Under the pieces are notes generated by a model, which saw nothing but the letters and a program-made list of their open reading frames with translations, did no database searches and had not been told where the DNA came from. 64,000 nucleotides of DNA from an uncultured Bacilli bacterium (lineage in GTDB: Bacteria > Bacillota_I > Bacilli_A > RF39 > UBA660), in contig CAKOLO010000002.1 in assembly GCA_934096235.1 (NCBI GenBank), positions 62,001-126,000 on the forward strand. Direction: 5' to 3'. The position numbers and the translations under genes are program-made. Shown here piece after piece: positions 19,441 to 27,648 of this stretch (position 1 is its first letter; every line of letters begins with the position of its first letter).

Positions 19441-19489
19441 AAAAAAATAAAAAGAATATAGTTTTCCATTTTATTGAAAAGCTATATTC
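19441..19489 (-). terminator. Hairpin with T-run in the leader of the zinc-ribbon gene
   Basis: Minus strand GAATATAGCTTTTC...GAAAACTATATTC forms a stem of about 13 bp with one bulge, then TTTTTATTTTTTT. It lies between the promoter at 19505-19533 and the AGGAGG at 19426, so it would act as an attenuator in the 5' leader. Confidence 0.6.
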
Positions 19490-19504
19490 AATCTCTATTG
19501 TGAT

Positions 19505-19533
19505 TAGTATAACATAAAAATTTATTTTTGGCA
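19505..19533 (-). promoter_or_regulatory. Promoter upstream of the zinc-ribbon/HEPN gene
   Basis: Minus strand TTGCCA (19528-19533) and TATACT (19505-19510) with a 17-bp spacer. Transcription would begin near 19498 and run through the hairpin at 19454-19489 before the ribosome site. Confidence 0.7.
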
Positions 19534-19621
19534 AAATTAGGTAAAACTCTTATTTAATTTTATAAGTGTTTTAATCTCATTTTGTATGCTAGTTGAAGCA
19601 CTTTCGACAATTTGAAATACT

Positions 19622-19663
19622 TATCTAAAATTTTTAAATTGTAACTTTTACAATTTTTAGATA
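19622..19663. repeat. Long AT-rich inverted repeat in a non-coding gap
   Basis: TATCTAAAA...ATTGTAA / TTTTACAAT...TTTTAGATA pairs over most of 42 bp. It lies in the 548-bp gap 19415-19962, which holds no gene; apart from the promoter and leader hairpin, this repeat and the DnaA-box palindrome, I see only AT-rich sequence there. Confidence 0.5.
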
Positions 19664-19890
19664 TGGCATAAAATAGCACAAAAAACTTATCTTACTTGGA
19701 TTTACACTATTTTTAATCGTTATTTATCACAACGCTGTTTATATTTTTCCCTGAACCACATATTCCATATTATCAGTGTTATTTATACTTATAATATTAT
19801 TCGTATTTCCTTGTTTATTAAACTAGATAACATCTATATTATTTTAATTTATGATATTACCAAGTACTATAAGTGTTTCGCTAACTGAAC

Positions 19891-19924
19891 ATATTGTGAA
19901 CATTATCCACAGCGTTCACAATAT
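19891..19924. repeat. Perfect 11-bp inverted repeat enclosing a consensus DnaA box
   Basis: ATATTGTGAAC (19891-19901) and GTTCACAATAT (19914-19924) are perfect inverted arms; the 12-bp loop contains TTATCCACA (19903-19911), the consensus DnaA box. About 200 bp of very AT-rich DNA lies to its left. No T-run follows on either strand, so it is not a standard terminator. Confidence 0.75.
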
Positions 19925-19962
19925 AAGTATATCTTAGTTTTATTTTTTATCCAATGTGCAAT

Positions 19963-20589
19963 TCAAAACTTTTCCATAATTTTTCCTACTATTCTTAGTG
20001 CTTCATTGTCATAAATTTTATTAAAATCTGTAAAATCAAATCGTGTGATTCTTCTGTAATAAGCATAATCTTCCTTTTGATTTTCATAAGCAAATTTACT
20101 AATATCATATACTATTTTTGAAAATAAACAGTTTACTGATTTTATAAGTTTTATAAATGAACCTGCTGTAATTTCTATTGATTCATTTTCAACCATGAAA
20201 GTGTAATCGAACAAAGACAACGACCCGCTTCCTGATGATTTATGTTTTACTCCATGCATTTTATGTTCATATTTATTTCTTATTTTTCTTATATTATTTA
20301 AAAAATCATAGTTTTCTGATAATATTTGTTCATAATCATCCTTTAAATATAAAATACTGTCTTGATATTCAAGAAGTCCATCCGATTCTTTAAATTCTAA
20401 TTTCTTCGTTTTTCTGTTTAAGGAATATGGTATAATTCTAGGAACATCTTGAATCATATCCAATATGTCTTTTTCTCCGCTTTCAAAATCATCTATAACA
20501 TCTATTCCACATAACTTAACTAACTTTTGGTTTAAATTATATAAAGTTTCAAGATAACCAAATAATGCATTTGCTATTTCTTTTGTCAT
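19963..20589 (-). CDS. HEPN-like protein, 208 aa
   Basis: An all-helical protein without membrane segments. Residues about 97-112 read NIRKIRNKYEHKMHG, giving RNKYEH, a match to the R-x4-6-H (usually RNxxxH) motif of HEPN ribonucleases and toxins. The start at 20589 is supported by AGGGTGATTTA. An 11-bp inverted repeat covers its promoter region. The gene lies 315 bp after the helicase in the same direction but is separated from it by two terminator-like hairpins, so it is probably a separate transcription unit. RNase activity is inferred from the motif only. Confidence 0.55.
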   Translation of the reverse strand: MTKEIANALFGYLETLYNLNQKLVKLCGIDVIDDFESGEKDILDMIQDVPRIIPYSLNRKTKKLEFKESDGLLEYQDSILYLKDDYEQILSENYDFLNNIRKIRNKYEHKMHGVKHKSSGSGSLSLFDYTFMVENESIEITAGSFIKLIKSVNCLFSKIVYDISKFAYENQKEDYAYYRRITRFDFTDFNKIYDNEALRIVGKIMEKF

Positions 20590-20606
20590 TAAATCACCCT
20601 AAAATA

Positions 20607-20649
20607 ATTGTAACATTTTATTTCATAATTTGCACTTTTTATGAAATAA
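20607..20649 (-). promoter_or_regulatory. Promoter with perfect 11-bp inverted repeat before the HEPN-like gene
   Basis: A TACAAT -10-like box (20607-20612) is followed upstream by TTATTTCATAA (20618-20628) and TTATGAAATAA (20639-20649), perfect inverted arms spaced 10 bp, lying across the -35 region. This is a classic operator layout for a dimeric repressor. Confidence 0.5.
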
Positions 20650-20730
20650 TTCACTGAAGTGATATCCAATTGGTACCAAGCACTATTTTTTGAAATTATT
20701 AGATTCTTTTAATTTCTTTATTTAACGGCC

Positions 20731-20826
20731 TAAAAACGAGAGCTTTCACTCTCTTCAGGGGGCACCTTAGTTCCGAATTGTCAATTTTTACAAAAAATAA
20801 GAAACCCCCTTATTTATGGTGGTTTC
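20731..20826 (-). ncRNA. Candidate structured small RNA, left copy
   Basis: Read on the minus strand: a hairpin GAAACCACC...GGGGGTTTC (20801-20826) followed by TTATTTTTTG, then a 40-base linker, the box CCCCCTGAA (20754-20762), and a terminator stem GAGAGT-GAAA-GCTCTC (20738-20753) with GTTTTTA. A weak promoter (TTTGAG, 16 bp, TATATG) upstream would start transcription at the first hairpin. It has the same order and the same end box as the element at 34699-34785. It could also simply be two successive terminators of the helicase gene. Confidence 0.4.
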
Positions 20827-20870
20827 AGAACATATAAGTTTATTTTGATTTACTCAAATTTACATACATT

Positions 20871-20901
20871 TAGGTACTTTTAGTACCTAATTACGTACCT
20901 A
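20871..20901. repeat. GTACCTA repeat cluster, left
   Basis: Two direct copies of GTACCTA at 20883 and 20895 (12-bp period) with an inverted copy TAGGTAC at 20871. They sit just past the helicase stop codon. A matching pair with the same 12-bp period lies at 34639-34657, so the two clusters bracket about 13.8 kb. Confidence 0.6.
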
Positions 20902-20904
20902 AAA

Positions 20905-23634
20905 TTATAAATTAATATTCATTTTTTGTTTTAGAATTGAAATGTCTCTCGAATTGTTTCTCTTTTTCATTTGATCAAATATTTTTACTTGACTTTCAGA
21001 ACTCCAAAATATTTTTAAATATTTTTTTGTTCTAGTAATTGCTGTATAAAAAATATTCTTTGTAATATCATCTTCGACGTTAGAAGTGATTATTATTTTA
21101 ACAGAATCATATTCTAAACCTTGTGCTTTATGAATGGAAATTGCATATGCAAGATTAAATGGAATAATATGATCATAACCATTTTCATCATCATTAGTAT
21201 CCTTAAAATTATTAACATAAAACTTTATTAAAGTCTTATATCCAACATAATCAAGTACTTCATATTTAAATGGTTCATCAAGCAAAAAATCATCTACTAA
21301 AATTGTAAACCATACTCTATCATTTTCATCATCTAATTCTATATTTTTAATTTTTCCCTTTAAATTATTATATAGATTATTGAATCTAGGACAATCATTA
21401 AATACAATTGGATCATCAATCTTATATGAGTCAATACCAATATTATATTCTTTATTAGAATTTTTCTCTTGCAAAAGTTTATTTATATTGTTTATTCCAA
21501 ATAATCCATCATAGTTTAAACATAATATTATTTCATCATCACTTATTTTATTAAAAATATTCTCATTTGGCAGAGATGAATATTCCTGATTACATATTTT
21601 ATTATATGCCTGATCATTATTATCTCTTATTAGTTTCCATAATTCTAATAATTCTTTATCATCCGTTCTGTTTGTTTTAATTAATTCAAAAACAAAATCA
21701 TTTTTAAATATATTATATGATAAAGAAAACCAGTTTCCATATTTTATAGACTCAATTTGAAAGACATCTCCGGATAATACTATCAGCTTATATTGTTGTT
21801 TATTTAATACCTTAAGCATTTCTTCATTACTAATAGTACTTCCTTCATCAATTATTAAAATATCATAATCATTATTATTATATTTAATGTAATGTGATGT
21901 TGTTTCAAAATTGGAATTTTCTTCATCATATTTTAGAATTCTTCTTCTAAGATTTTCAACTGATGTATTTGTATTAGATAAATATATTTTTTTATAATTT
22001 ATAAAAGCTGTTGCCACTACTTCTAACATCTTAGTTTTTCCAGTTCCAGCAGGGCCATGTATAAATACAATAGAATTATTTTTAAACATTTTTTTAGTTA
22101 TTTCTATTTTATCATCTGTTAAGTCTACTAATGGATAATTTAAAATATTATTCGAAAAAGTATCTATTATTTCTTGTGATGGTTTATACATATAAGCTTT
22201 TAGTTTTTTAATTATTTCAATAGAATTTTTTTCATATGAATTTATGAACAAAAGATTATTTTCTTTAATTATCTTACTTTTATCAGAAGAATCAATACCA
22301 TACAATATAAGTGCGTCGTTGTATTTTTTTATAAGAGAATCTACATCACCAAACTTTTCTACTTCATCTAAATCTGTATATAATTTATTATTCATTTCTG
22401 AATTGTATTTTATACTTTTTCCAAGTAGCTCATATTCTCGACCATCATTATCAATTGCACTAACCAAATGAAACCAACTTACATTATGCTTATATGGAGA
22501 CATAGCATATGGCATTGAATCAAATGGAATGCTTTGGTTTTTAATATAAAGATTGCCAATATGTTCATTTTGAACACGTTGGAATTGATCCTTAATTACA
22601 GAATTTTCCATTTTAACTAAACAATACCTTAAAATATTATTGCCTGGTAGTTCTTGGCTTAATCTATCACGTAATCTATCTAATAATTCAGATATATTAT
22701 TGTTTTGAGCTTTTTTCTTAATAATTGCTAAATAATTATTGTATTTAATATTGTCTGACATTAATAATTCTAGTAGATTTATTTCTTCTTCCTTTAGTAT
22801 TTTCATTAAGCTAATATATTCATTATAATTATCATCAACATTTTTATCAATTCCTAATAATCTTCCTATGTTTCTTATTTCGCACGGTCTAATTGAAATA
22901 ATATAATTATCAATAACCTTAATCTTAGAATCATATGAAAAAATTTTTACTTCTTTTTCTATATATGATAATTTTATAGAATAATTATCTGGAATATAGT
23001 GTTTCGAATACATCAAAATTCGTTCGAATTTATTAACATAATCTGTCGCTTTTGTTAAAGTCAACTCATAATATAATTTTCCAAAAGCATATATTGGTCT
23101 GCATTTATTAACATAAAACCTACCTCTTTTTAAACTTTTGTTAGTTAAATCTTCTACATCTTCTATTTTTTTGCATATCTCTTTATAATGATTTTTGGTC
23201 AATTCATCTTCATATATTGGAAAATCCTCTAATTTATCAAGGATATTTAATGAACACTCATCTAATAAAGTTTGTTTAAACATGCACAAATATCTAAAAT
23301 AATATAACATTAATCTTTCTGCATCATTTTCTCCAGGAGTATAATGAGAAACAGTTGATTGAAGGAAATCATGAAATTTCTTTATATATTTATACTTATT
23401 TTTCCCAGCTACAAAATCCATTGACGTGTTAACATTATCATAATGACAGTCTAAATTTAAAGAATTTTCTTTATTATTAATCAATATAGCTACATCTTCT
23501 GTTAAATTTCTCAATTGTGAAAGAATATTTTCTGATAATAATCCCCTATCTTTCAATTTAGAATGTGCAACAATGTTTTTATCAATCACACTACAAATAT
23601 ATTTAATTTCAACTTCTGGTTTTATTCTACCCAT
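20905..23634 (-). CDS. SF1 (RecD/UvrD-like) helicase with unknown N-terminal region
   Basis: 909 aa. The C-terminal half is an SF1 helicase: motif I IHGPAGTGKTKMLE near residue 520, motif II ILIIDEGSTIS, motif III VLSGDVFQIES, motif V-like ISIHKAQGLEYDSV, motif VI FYTAITRTKKYL. The N-terminal 500 residues (KLKDRGLLSENILSQLRN... SHYT) are shared with a family of helicases found in accessory islands but have no assigned function. The protein is likely to unwind or move along nucleic acid in a defence context, which is inference from location. ATG 23634 has a weak ribosome site (GGTGAT). Confidence 0.8.
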   Translation of the reverse strand: MGRIKPEVEIKYICSVIDKNIVAHSKLKDRGLLSENILSQLRNLTEDVAILINNKENSLNLDCHYDNVNTSMDFVAGKNKYKYIKKFHDFLQSTVSHYTPGENDAERLMLYYFRYLCMFKQTLLDECSLNILDKLEDFPIYEDELTKNHYKEICKKIEDVEDLTNKSLKRGRFYVNKCRPIYAFGKLYYELTLTKATDYVNKFERILMYSKHYIPDNYSIKLSYIEKEVKIFSYDSKIKVIDNYIISIRPCEIRNIGRLLGIDKNVDDNYNEYISLMKILKEEEINLLELLMSDNIKYNNYLAIIKKKAQNNNISELLDRLRDRLSQELPGNNILRYCLVKMENSVIKDQFQRVQNEHIGNLYIKNQSIPFDSMPYAMSPYKHNVSWFHLVSAIDNDGREYELLGKSIKYNSEMNNKLYTDLDEVEKFGDVDSLIKKYNDALILYGIDSSDKSKIIKENNLLFINSYEKNSIEIIKKLKAYMYKPSQEIIDTFSNNILNYPLVDLTDDKIEITKKMFKNNSIVFIHGPAGTGKTKMLEVVATAFINYKKIYLSNTNTSVENLRRRILKYDEENSNFETTSHYIKYNNNDYDILIIDEGSTISNEEMLKVLNKQQYKLIVLSGDVFQIESIKYGNWFSLSYNIFKNDFVFELIKTNRTDDKELLELWKLIRDNNDQAYNKICNQEYSSLPNENIFNKISDDEIILCLNYDGLFGINNINKLLQEKNSNKEYNIGIDSYKIDDPIVFNDCPRFNNLYNNLKGKIKNIELDDENDRVWFTILVDDFLLDEPFKYEVLDYVGYKTLIKFYVNNFKDTNDDENGYDHIIPFNLAYAISIHKAQGLEYDSVKIIITSNVEDDITKNIFYTAITRTKKYLKIFWSSESQVKIFDQMKKRNNSRDISILKQKMNINL

Positions 23635-23701
23635 AATTCATCACCACTCATAACTCATTTATTATATCATAAAAAACCGACTCATTTAATCGTTTAAAGC
23701 A

Positions 23702-24809
23702 TTATCCGAAATACTCTTTCATCAATGATTCTTGTAATTCTTTTAATTTTTCTAATTGTTTTTCAAATTCATATTTCTGTTTATCGATTCGTTTTACTAT
23801 GTTAGCAAACTTATTTTGAATCATAATTGAATATAACTTAACTGTATAATTCTTTAATATAGCCAGACTTATATTTTTTTGACGGATTCCTTTTCTTTCG
23901 TTTAGCAAATCTTCTTTGTGATGGTTGAGATAATAATATAACCAAATTATATTTACATTATTATCTTTGGGATAAAAATTTGTACATGCTTAATTCGAAG
24001 CTGCTTCATGTTTTAGAATACCCATTTTCATAGCCGCCGTATCATACATTCCTATCAATAAGCTGTTTTCTTTAAACAATTTTGTAGAACTATGTTCTAA
24101 TGCATCGACAGTTATTTTTTCAATAGAATCATTAATAAACAGGCTATTCAATTCTCCAGCAGTAAACCAATTTGTATTTCCTTTGAAATATTCATTATTT
24201 TTTCTAGATGGAGTTCCACCAGTTTGCATATATCCAATCTCTTCTAATTTAAATGTTTTATAATCGTTATTTTTTTCAAACATTTTGATAAATTGTGATT
24301 TAATTAATTGTTCTAGTTTAAATACCTGTTGTTTCTTAACAATAATACTATTAGATATGTTGTCGAATATTTTAACTATTTTGTTTTGTTCGTCTAAGGA
24401 AGGTAATACAATTTCATAATTATAAACATCTTCTCTCGAACAAGTAGGATAAGTTGCTCCCTTTGAATTAGATCCTAAATATTTATAAAATTTATTGCTA
24501 TTTATCATATAAAATAAATATTTAAAATTACATTGTTCTTTATCTACATTTATAATAGCAAATGCGTTAGATACAGCTATTTTTTCTTCTTTTATTATAG
24601 AAATTGCTCCTCTAGTAGGCCTTACAGTTGATACTATAATTGAGTCTTTTAATGCGTATTTAGCTCCGCTAACAGATTTTTTGTCTTTATGTTGATATGT
24701 TTTATTAAATATATCAATATCACCTATTTCAATGTAGGGGGGTTGTTCCAACTGGGACTTTTTCTGGAGAAGTATTTACAATAATATCTTTTATTTTTAG
24801 ATATTTCAT
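23702..24809 (-). pseudogene. hsdS: HsdS specificity subunit, inactivated by a frameshift and a nonsense codon
   Basis: The gene starts at ATG 24809, overlapping the hsdM stop by 4 bp. After about 22 codons it shifts frame at a run of six G on the plus strand (24737-24742); with five, the reading would continue ...VPVGTTPYIEIGDID. The next frame covers target domain 1, the central helix and part of domain 2, then hits TAA at 23990-23992 (SN*ACTNFYP, where Gln is expected: SNQAC). The same frame goes on through YYYLNHHKEDLLNERKGIRQ and the conserved end EKLKELQESLMKEYFG to 23702. The distance of 1108 bp is one base more than a multiple of three. Confidence 0.85.
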
Positions 24810-26242
24810 TTAATCATCTCTCCAAGTTCTTTAAGTCTTGTTTTAAATTCTTCCTCCATATCCATTATTTCTTCAAGAATTACTTCTGGTTTTTCATATT
24901 CTTTTTCTTCTACTTCAACTTTTTTGTATTTATTTAAAGTTAGAGAACAATCATCTTTTAATAATTCTTCTTTAGAAACAACAAAAACCTTATCATAATC
25001 AAATTCTTTATTCTCTTTAAAATTATTTACTACTTTTATAATATTTGGTATTTCATTTCCACTTATTGGCTTTCTTTGGGTTCCTAAAGAATATACATCA
25101 TTTTTTAATTCTACAAATAAAACATCTTTCTTTTCTTTTGATAATTTTTTATCAAGTAACAATATCGATGCTTTAACACCTGCATATGGATTAAAAATAC
25201 CGCTAGGTAAACTAATAACTCCAATTAATGAGTTTTCAATTAAATTCTTTCTTAAATCTTTATATGCATTTGCTGTTTGGAAAACTATTCCCTCAGGAAC
25301 AATTATTCCTGCTCTTCCATTAATATTTAAATGACTTTGAATATAATCAACATATAGTACCTCTGTTCTATTAGCTTTTACACCAAATTTAGTATGAGGT
25401 TTAATTCCTCCTTTCGGAGTCATAAATGGAGGATTTGCTAATATACAATCAAATTTATCATTCCATCTATCATCCATTGTTAGAGTATCATATTCATGAA
25501 TTTTAGGCTCGGCAGCACCATGAAGGAATAGGTTCATTTCTGCTATTTTAACCATTGAAGGTTCAATATCATATCCACAAATATTATTTAGAATATCCTT
25601 CTTTTCTTCAAATCCTAACTTATCCCCCTCAACTTCTTCTATATTATTTCTCAATATATGTTTATATGCAGAAATAAGGAATCCAGCTGTACCACAATCA
25701 GGGTCAAGAATAGTATTTTCTTTTAATGGATCTACCATTTCAACAATAAAATCAATAATGTTTCTTGGTGTTCTAAATTGACCTAAATCTCCTTGTGAAC
25801 CTAATATGCTTAATAAGTATTCATATGCATCTCCCAATTGTTCAGAATCACTATAATCAAATTCTTTATCAATTATTTTTAAGAAACTTGTAAATGTTTT
25901 TGGATCTCTATATGGAAATGTAGCATTTTTAAATATTGATTTAAACGTATCTGGTAAATTTGGATGTGCATAGAATTTTTCTGATGCTTCAACATATAAA
26001 TTATATCTAGTTTGAGCACCAATACTTTGACTCATTATTTTCTTCCAACCATATTTTTCAAATTCGCTAGAGAAGAATGTTGCATTTCCTCCTAGTGATA
26101 TAGATGCATAATCCATATCATCCATAAATTTGTATAATAATGCTAATGTGATTTGTTCTACTTGAGTATTAAGCATTGGAATTTTACCAACTATAGTATC
26201 TCTTAAATCATTAATAGCTTTTCGTATATTTTCTTTCGCCAT
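24806..26242 (-). CDS. hsdM: HsdM, type I restriction-modification N6-adenine methyltransferase
   Basis: 478 aa, normal length. Residues 1-150 form the HsdM N-terminal helical domain (INDLRDTIVGKIPMLN...LLYKFMDD); GQFRTPRNIIDFIVE, DPDCGTAGF (SAM binding) and ANPPF near residue 270 (catalytic NPPF) follow. The start at 26242 is preceded by AGGAGG. It methylates adenine only as a complex with HsdS; since hsdS here is broken, the intact gene may be inactive in this strain unless another HsdS is supplied. Confidence 0.93.
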   Translation of the reverse strand: MAKENIRKAINDLRDTIVGKIPMLNTQVEQITLALLYKFMDDMDYASISLGGNATFFSSEFEKYGWKKIMSQSIGAQTRYNLYVEASEKFYAHPNLPDTFKSIFKNATFPYRDPKTFTSFLKIIDKEFDYSDSEQLGDAYEYLLSILGSQGDLGQFRTPRNIIDFIVEMVDPLKENTILDPDCGTAGFLISAYKHILRNNIEEVEGDKLGFEEKKDILNNICGYDIEPSMVKIAEMNLFLHGAAEPKIHEYDTLTMDDRWNDKFDCILANPPFMTPKGGIKPHTKFGVKANRTEVLYVDYIQSHLNINGRAGIIVPEGIVFQTANAYKDLRKNLIENSLIGVISLPSGIFNPYAGVKASILLLDKKLSKEKKDVLFVELKNDVYSLGTQRKPISGNEIPNIIKVVNNFKENKEFDYDKVFVVSKEELLKDDCSLTLNKYKKVEVEEKEYEKPEVILEEIMDMEEEFKTRLKELGEMIK

Positions 26243-26245
26243 ATA

Positions 26246-27076
26246 TTATATCCTCCTGAAATTATCACAATTTATATTATTTTCTGATACATAATCTTTT
26301 ATATACTCTAATACTGGTTTATTACGTAATCTGATATCTCTTATTTCAAGTAATACATTTTTCATTGCTGTGTTAAATAATGGAGAATAATTACCGCTAT
26401 AAACTATTCTTCTAACATTTTCATCTGTGATATATGCTGAAAATGCTTGTTCTATATTTTTAACATCTCTATCAGAATATTTTTCTAAATCTTCTTTAGT
26501 TAATAATTTAAAGTTTTCAAATTCATCATACAGTTTTTCCTTTCTTGATTTATATCCAGTTAACAATCCTAAGATATTTAGAGCTACTTCTCTTATTGTA
26601 ATCTTTCTATCAATTCCTAAAGACTCTTCAATTTTCTGAATATTGTAATATTTTTCTGGTTTATTAAATACTTGTTCTTGAAGATATCTTTCCATTTTTT
26701 CAACATCTAATTCATCAATAATTTTTTGAGCTTCTGGAATATGTCTAACTTCTTCAGTGAATGTCTCATAAAATTTTCTGTCAATCTTCATTCCTGTATC
26801 TGGAACTTTTTCTTCTTCAATATTTAATAGCGCATCAGCACCCATATTCTTAACAATATCAATAATTGATGGTAACGATGGTTCTATTGTTAAATTAGCA
26901 GTTGGAATAACTGGTAATCTAAGCTTTTCATCATAATTAAATCTTTCTTCAAAATATTCACAACTTGCAAAGAAATCGAATAATTTAAATGTATGCTTTT
27001 TAGATTCATTAGTTTCAAGCCTAAATGTATGTAGTCTAGTTCCTCTACCCTTCATCTGAATAAATTCAGTTGGGCT
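26246..27076 (-). pseudogene. hsdR: HsdR, C-terminal remnant of the type I restriction subunit
   Basis: Reading backwards from the stop at 26246 the frame is open up to about 27090 and gives SPTEFIQMKGRGTRLHTFRLE, which is helicase motif VI of HsdR, followed by the normal C-terminal helical domain. Everything upstream (nuclease domain, Walker A, DEAD-type motif) is missing. At 27077 homology stops and mobile-element sequence begins (ATGACCTAG and a hairpin). No other hsdR piece occurs in the window, so about 700 codons were lost, not just displaced. Confidence 0.85.
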
Positions 27077-27086
27077 ATGACCTAGT

Positions 27087-27113
27087 GAGATAAGTCATAA
27101 AATGACTTTTCTC
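27087..27113. repeat. Inverted repeat at the left end of the element
   Basis: GAGATAAGTCAT (27087-27098) and ATGACTTTTCTC (27102-27113) pair with one mismatch across a 3-bp loop, just inside the left edge of the mobile element. Confidence 0.6.
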
Positions 27114-27114
27114 G

Positions 27115-27123
27115 TGGTATAAT
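27115..27123 (+). promoter_or_regulatory. Extended -10 promoter of the mobile element
   Basis: TGGTATAAT is an extended -10 (TG-n-TATAAT). It overlaps an ATG at 27122, so translation must start later, at 27143. Confidence 0.6.
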
Positions 27124-27142
27124 GGAATTGAGGTTGATAATA

Positions 27143-27601
27143 ATGAACTTAAATGAAATAATAAAATGGTGTAACGAGAATTCTGGCTTTGCTCAAATAA
27201 TTTTATCATTAGTAACTATCTTAATAAGTATAATTGCTATTATAATCTCAATTATAACAGCTAGATTGCCATATAAAAAGAAAATATTATTAACAAGTGG
27301 AAGTTATATAGGAATTGGATATGATGATGAAGGAATACATGTAACCATTACAAATATTGGAAACAGAAATATATATATCAATAAAATAGGAATTATAATT
27401 GATAAAAAAATGGTATTACTGTCGAAAGATAGTTTTTCTCTAAAAGATAAATTACTAGCCCCGGGAGAATCAATATCAACTTACCTAAGTTCTATAGATC
27501 TTAAAAAGCATAAAAATAAAGGTAGAAAAGCTTATGCTTACTTTGAAGACAATGAAAATACAAAAAAGTATAAATATATATGTAAAACAAACATTTTTTA
27601 A
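27143..27601 (+). CDS. Membrane-anchored hypothetical protein of the mobile element
   Basis: 152 aa from ATG 27143, which has GAGG 9 bp upstream; the ATG at 27122 lies in the promoter. One strong transmembrane helix covers about residues 18-40 (ILSLVTILISIIAIIISIIT); the rest (ITARLPYKKKILLTSG, VTITNIGNRNIYINKIG) looks like a small beta-rich soluble domain. Similar anchored proteins occur in mobile elements and phages; some are exclusion or defence factors. No function assigned. Confidence 0.6.
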   Translation: MNLNEIIKWCNENSGFAQIILSLVTILISIIAIIISIITARLPYKKKILLTSGSYIGIGYDDEGIHVTITNIGNRNIYINKIGIIIDKKMVLLSKDSFSLKDKLLAPGESISTYLSSIDLKKHKNKGRKAYAYFEDNENTKKYKYICKTNIF

Positions 27602-27648
27602 TATAGCAACCAATAAAGGTTGTTTTTCTTTTATAAAGGAGGTTTTAA

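Noticed and set aside
24737..24742. G6/C6 run in hsdS as a proven phase-variation switch
   Set aside because: The run is short and a downstream TAA would still truncate the protein, so simple ON/OFF switching would not restore function.
27118..27145. Start of the membrane-anchored protein at ATG 27122
   Set aside because: That ATG is inside the TATAAT -10 box; ATG 27143 has a ribosome site and lies after the expected transcription start.
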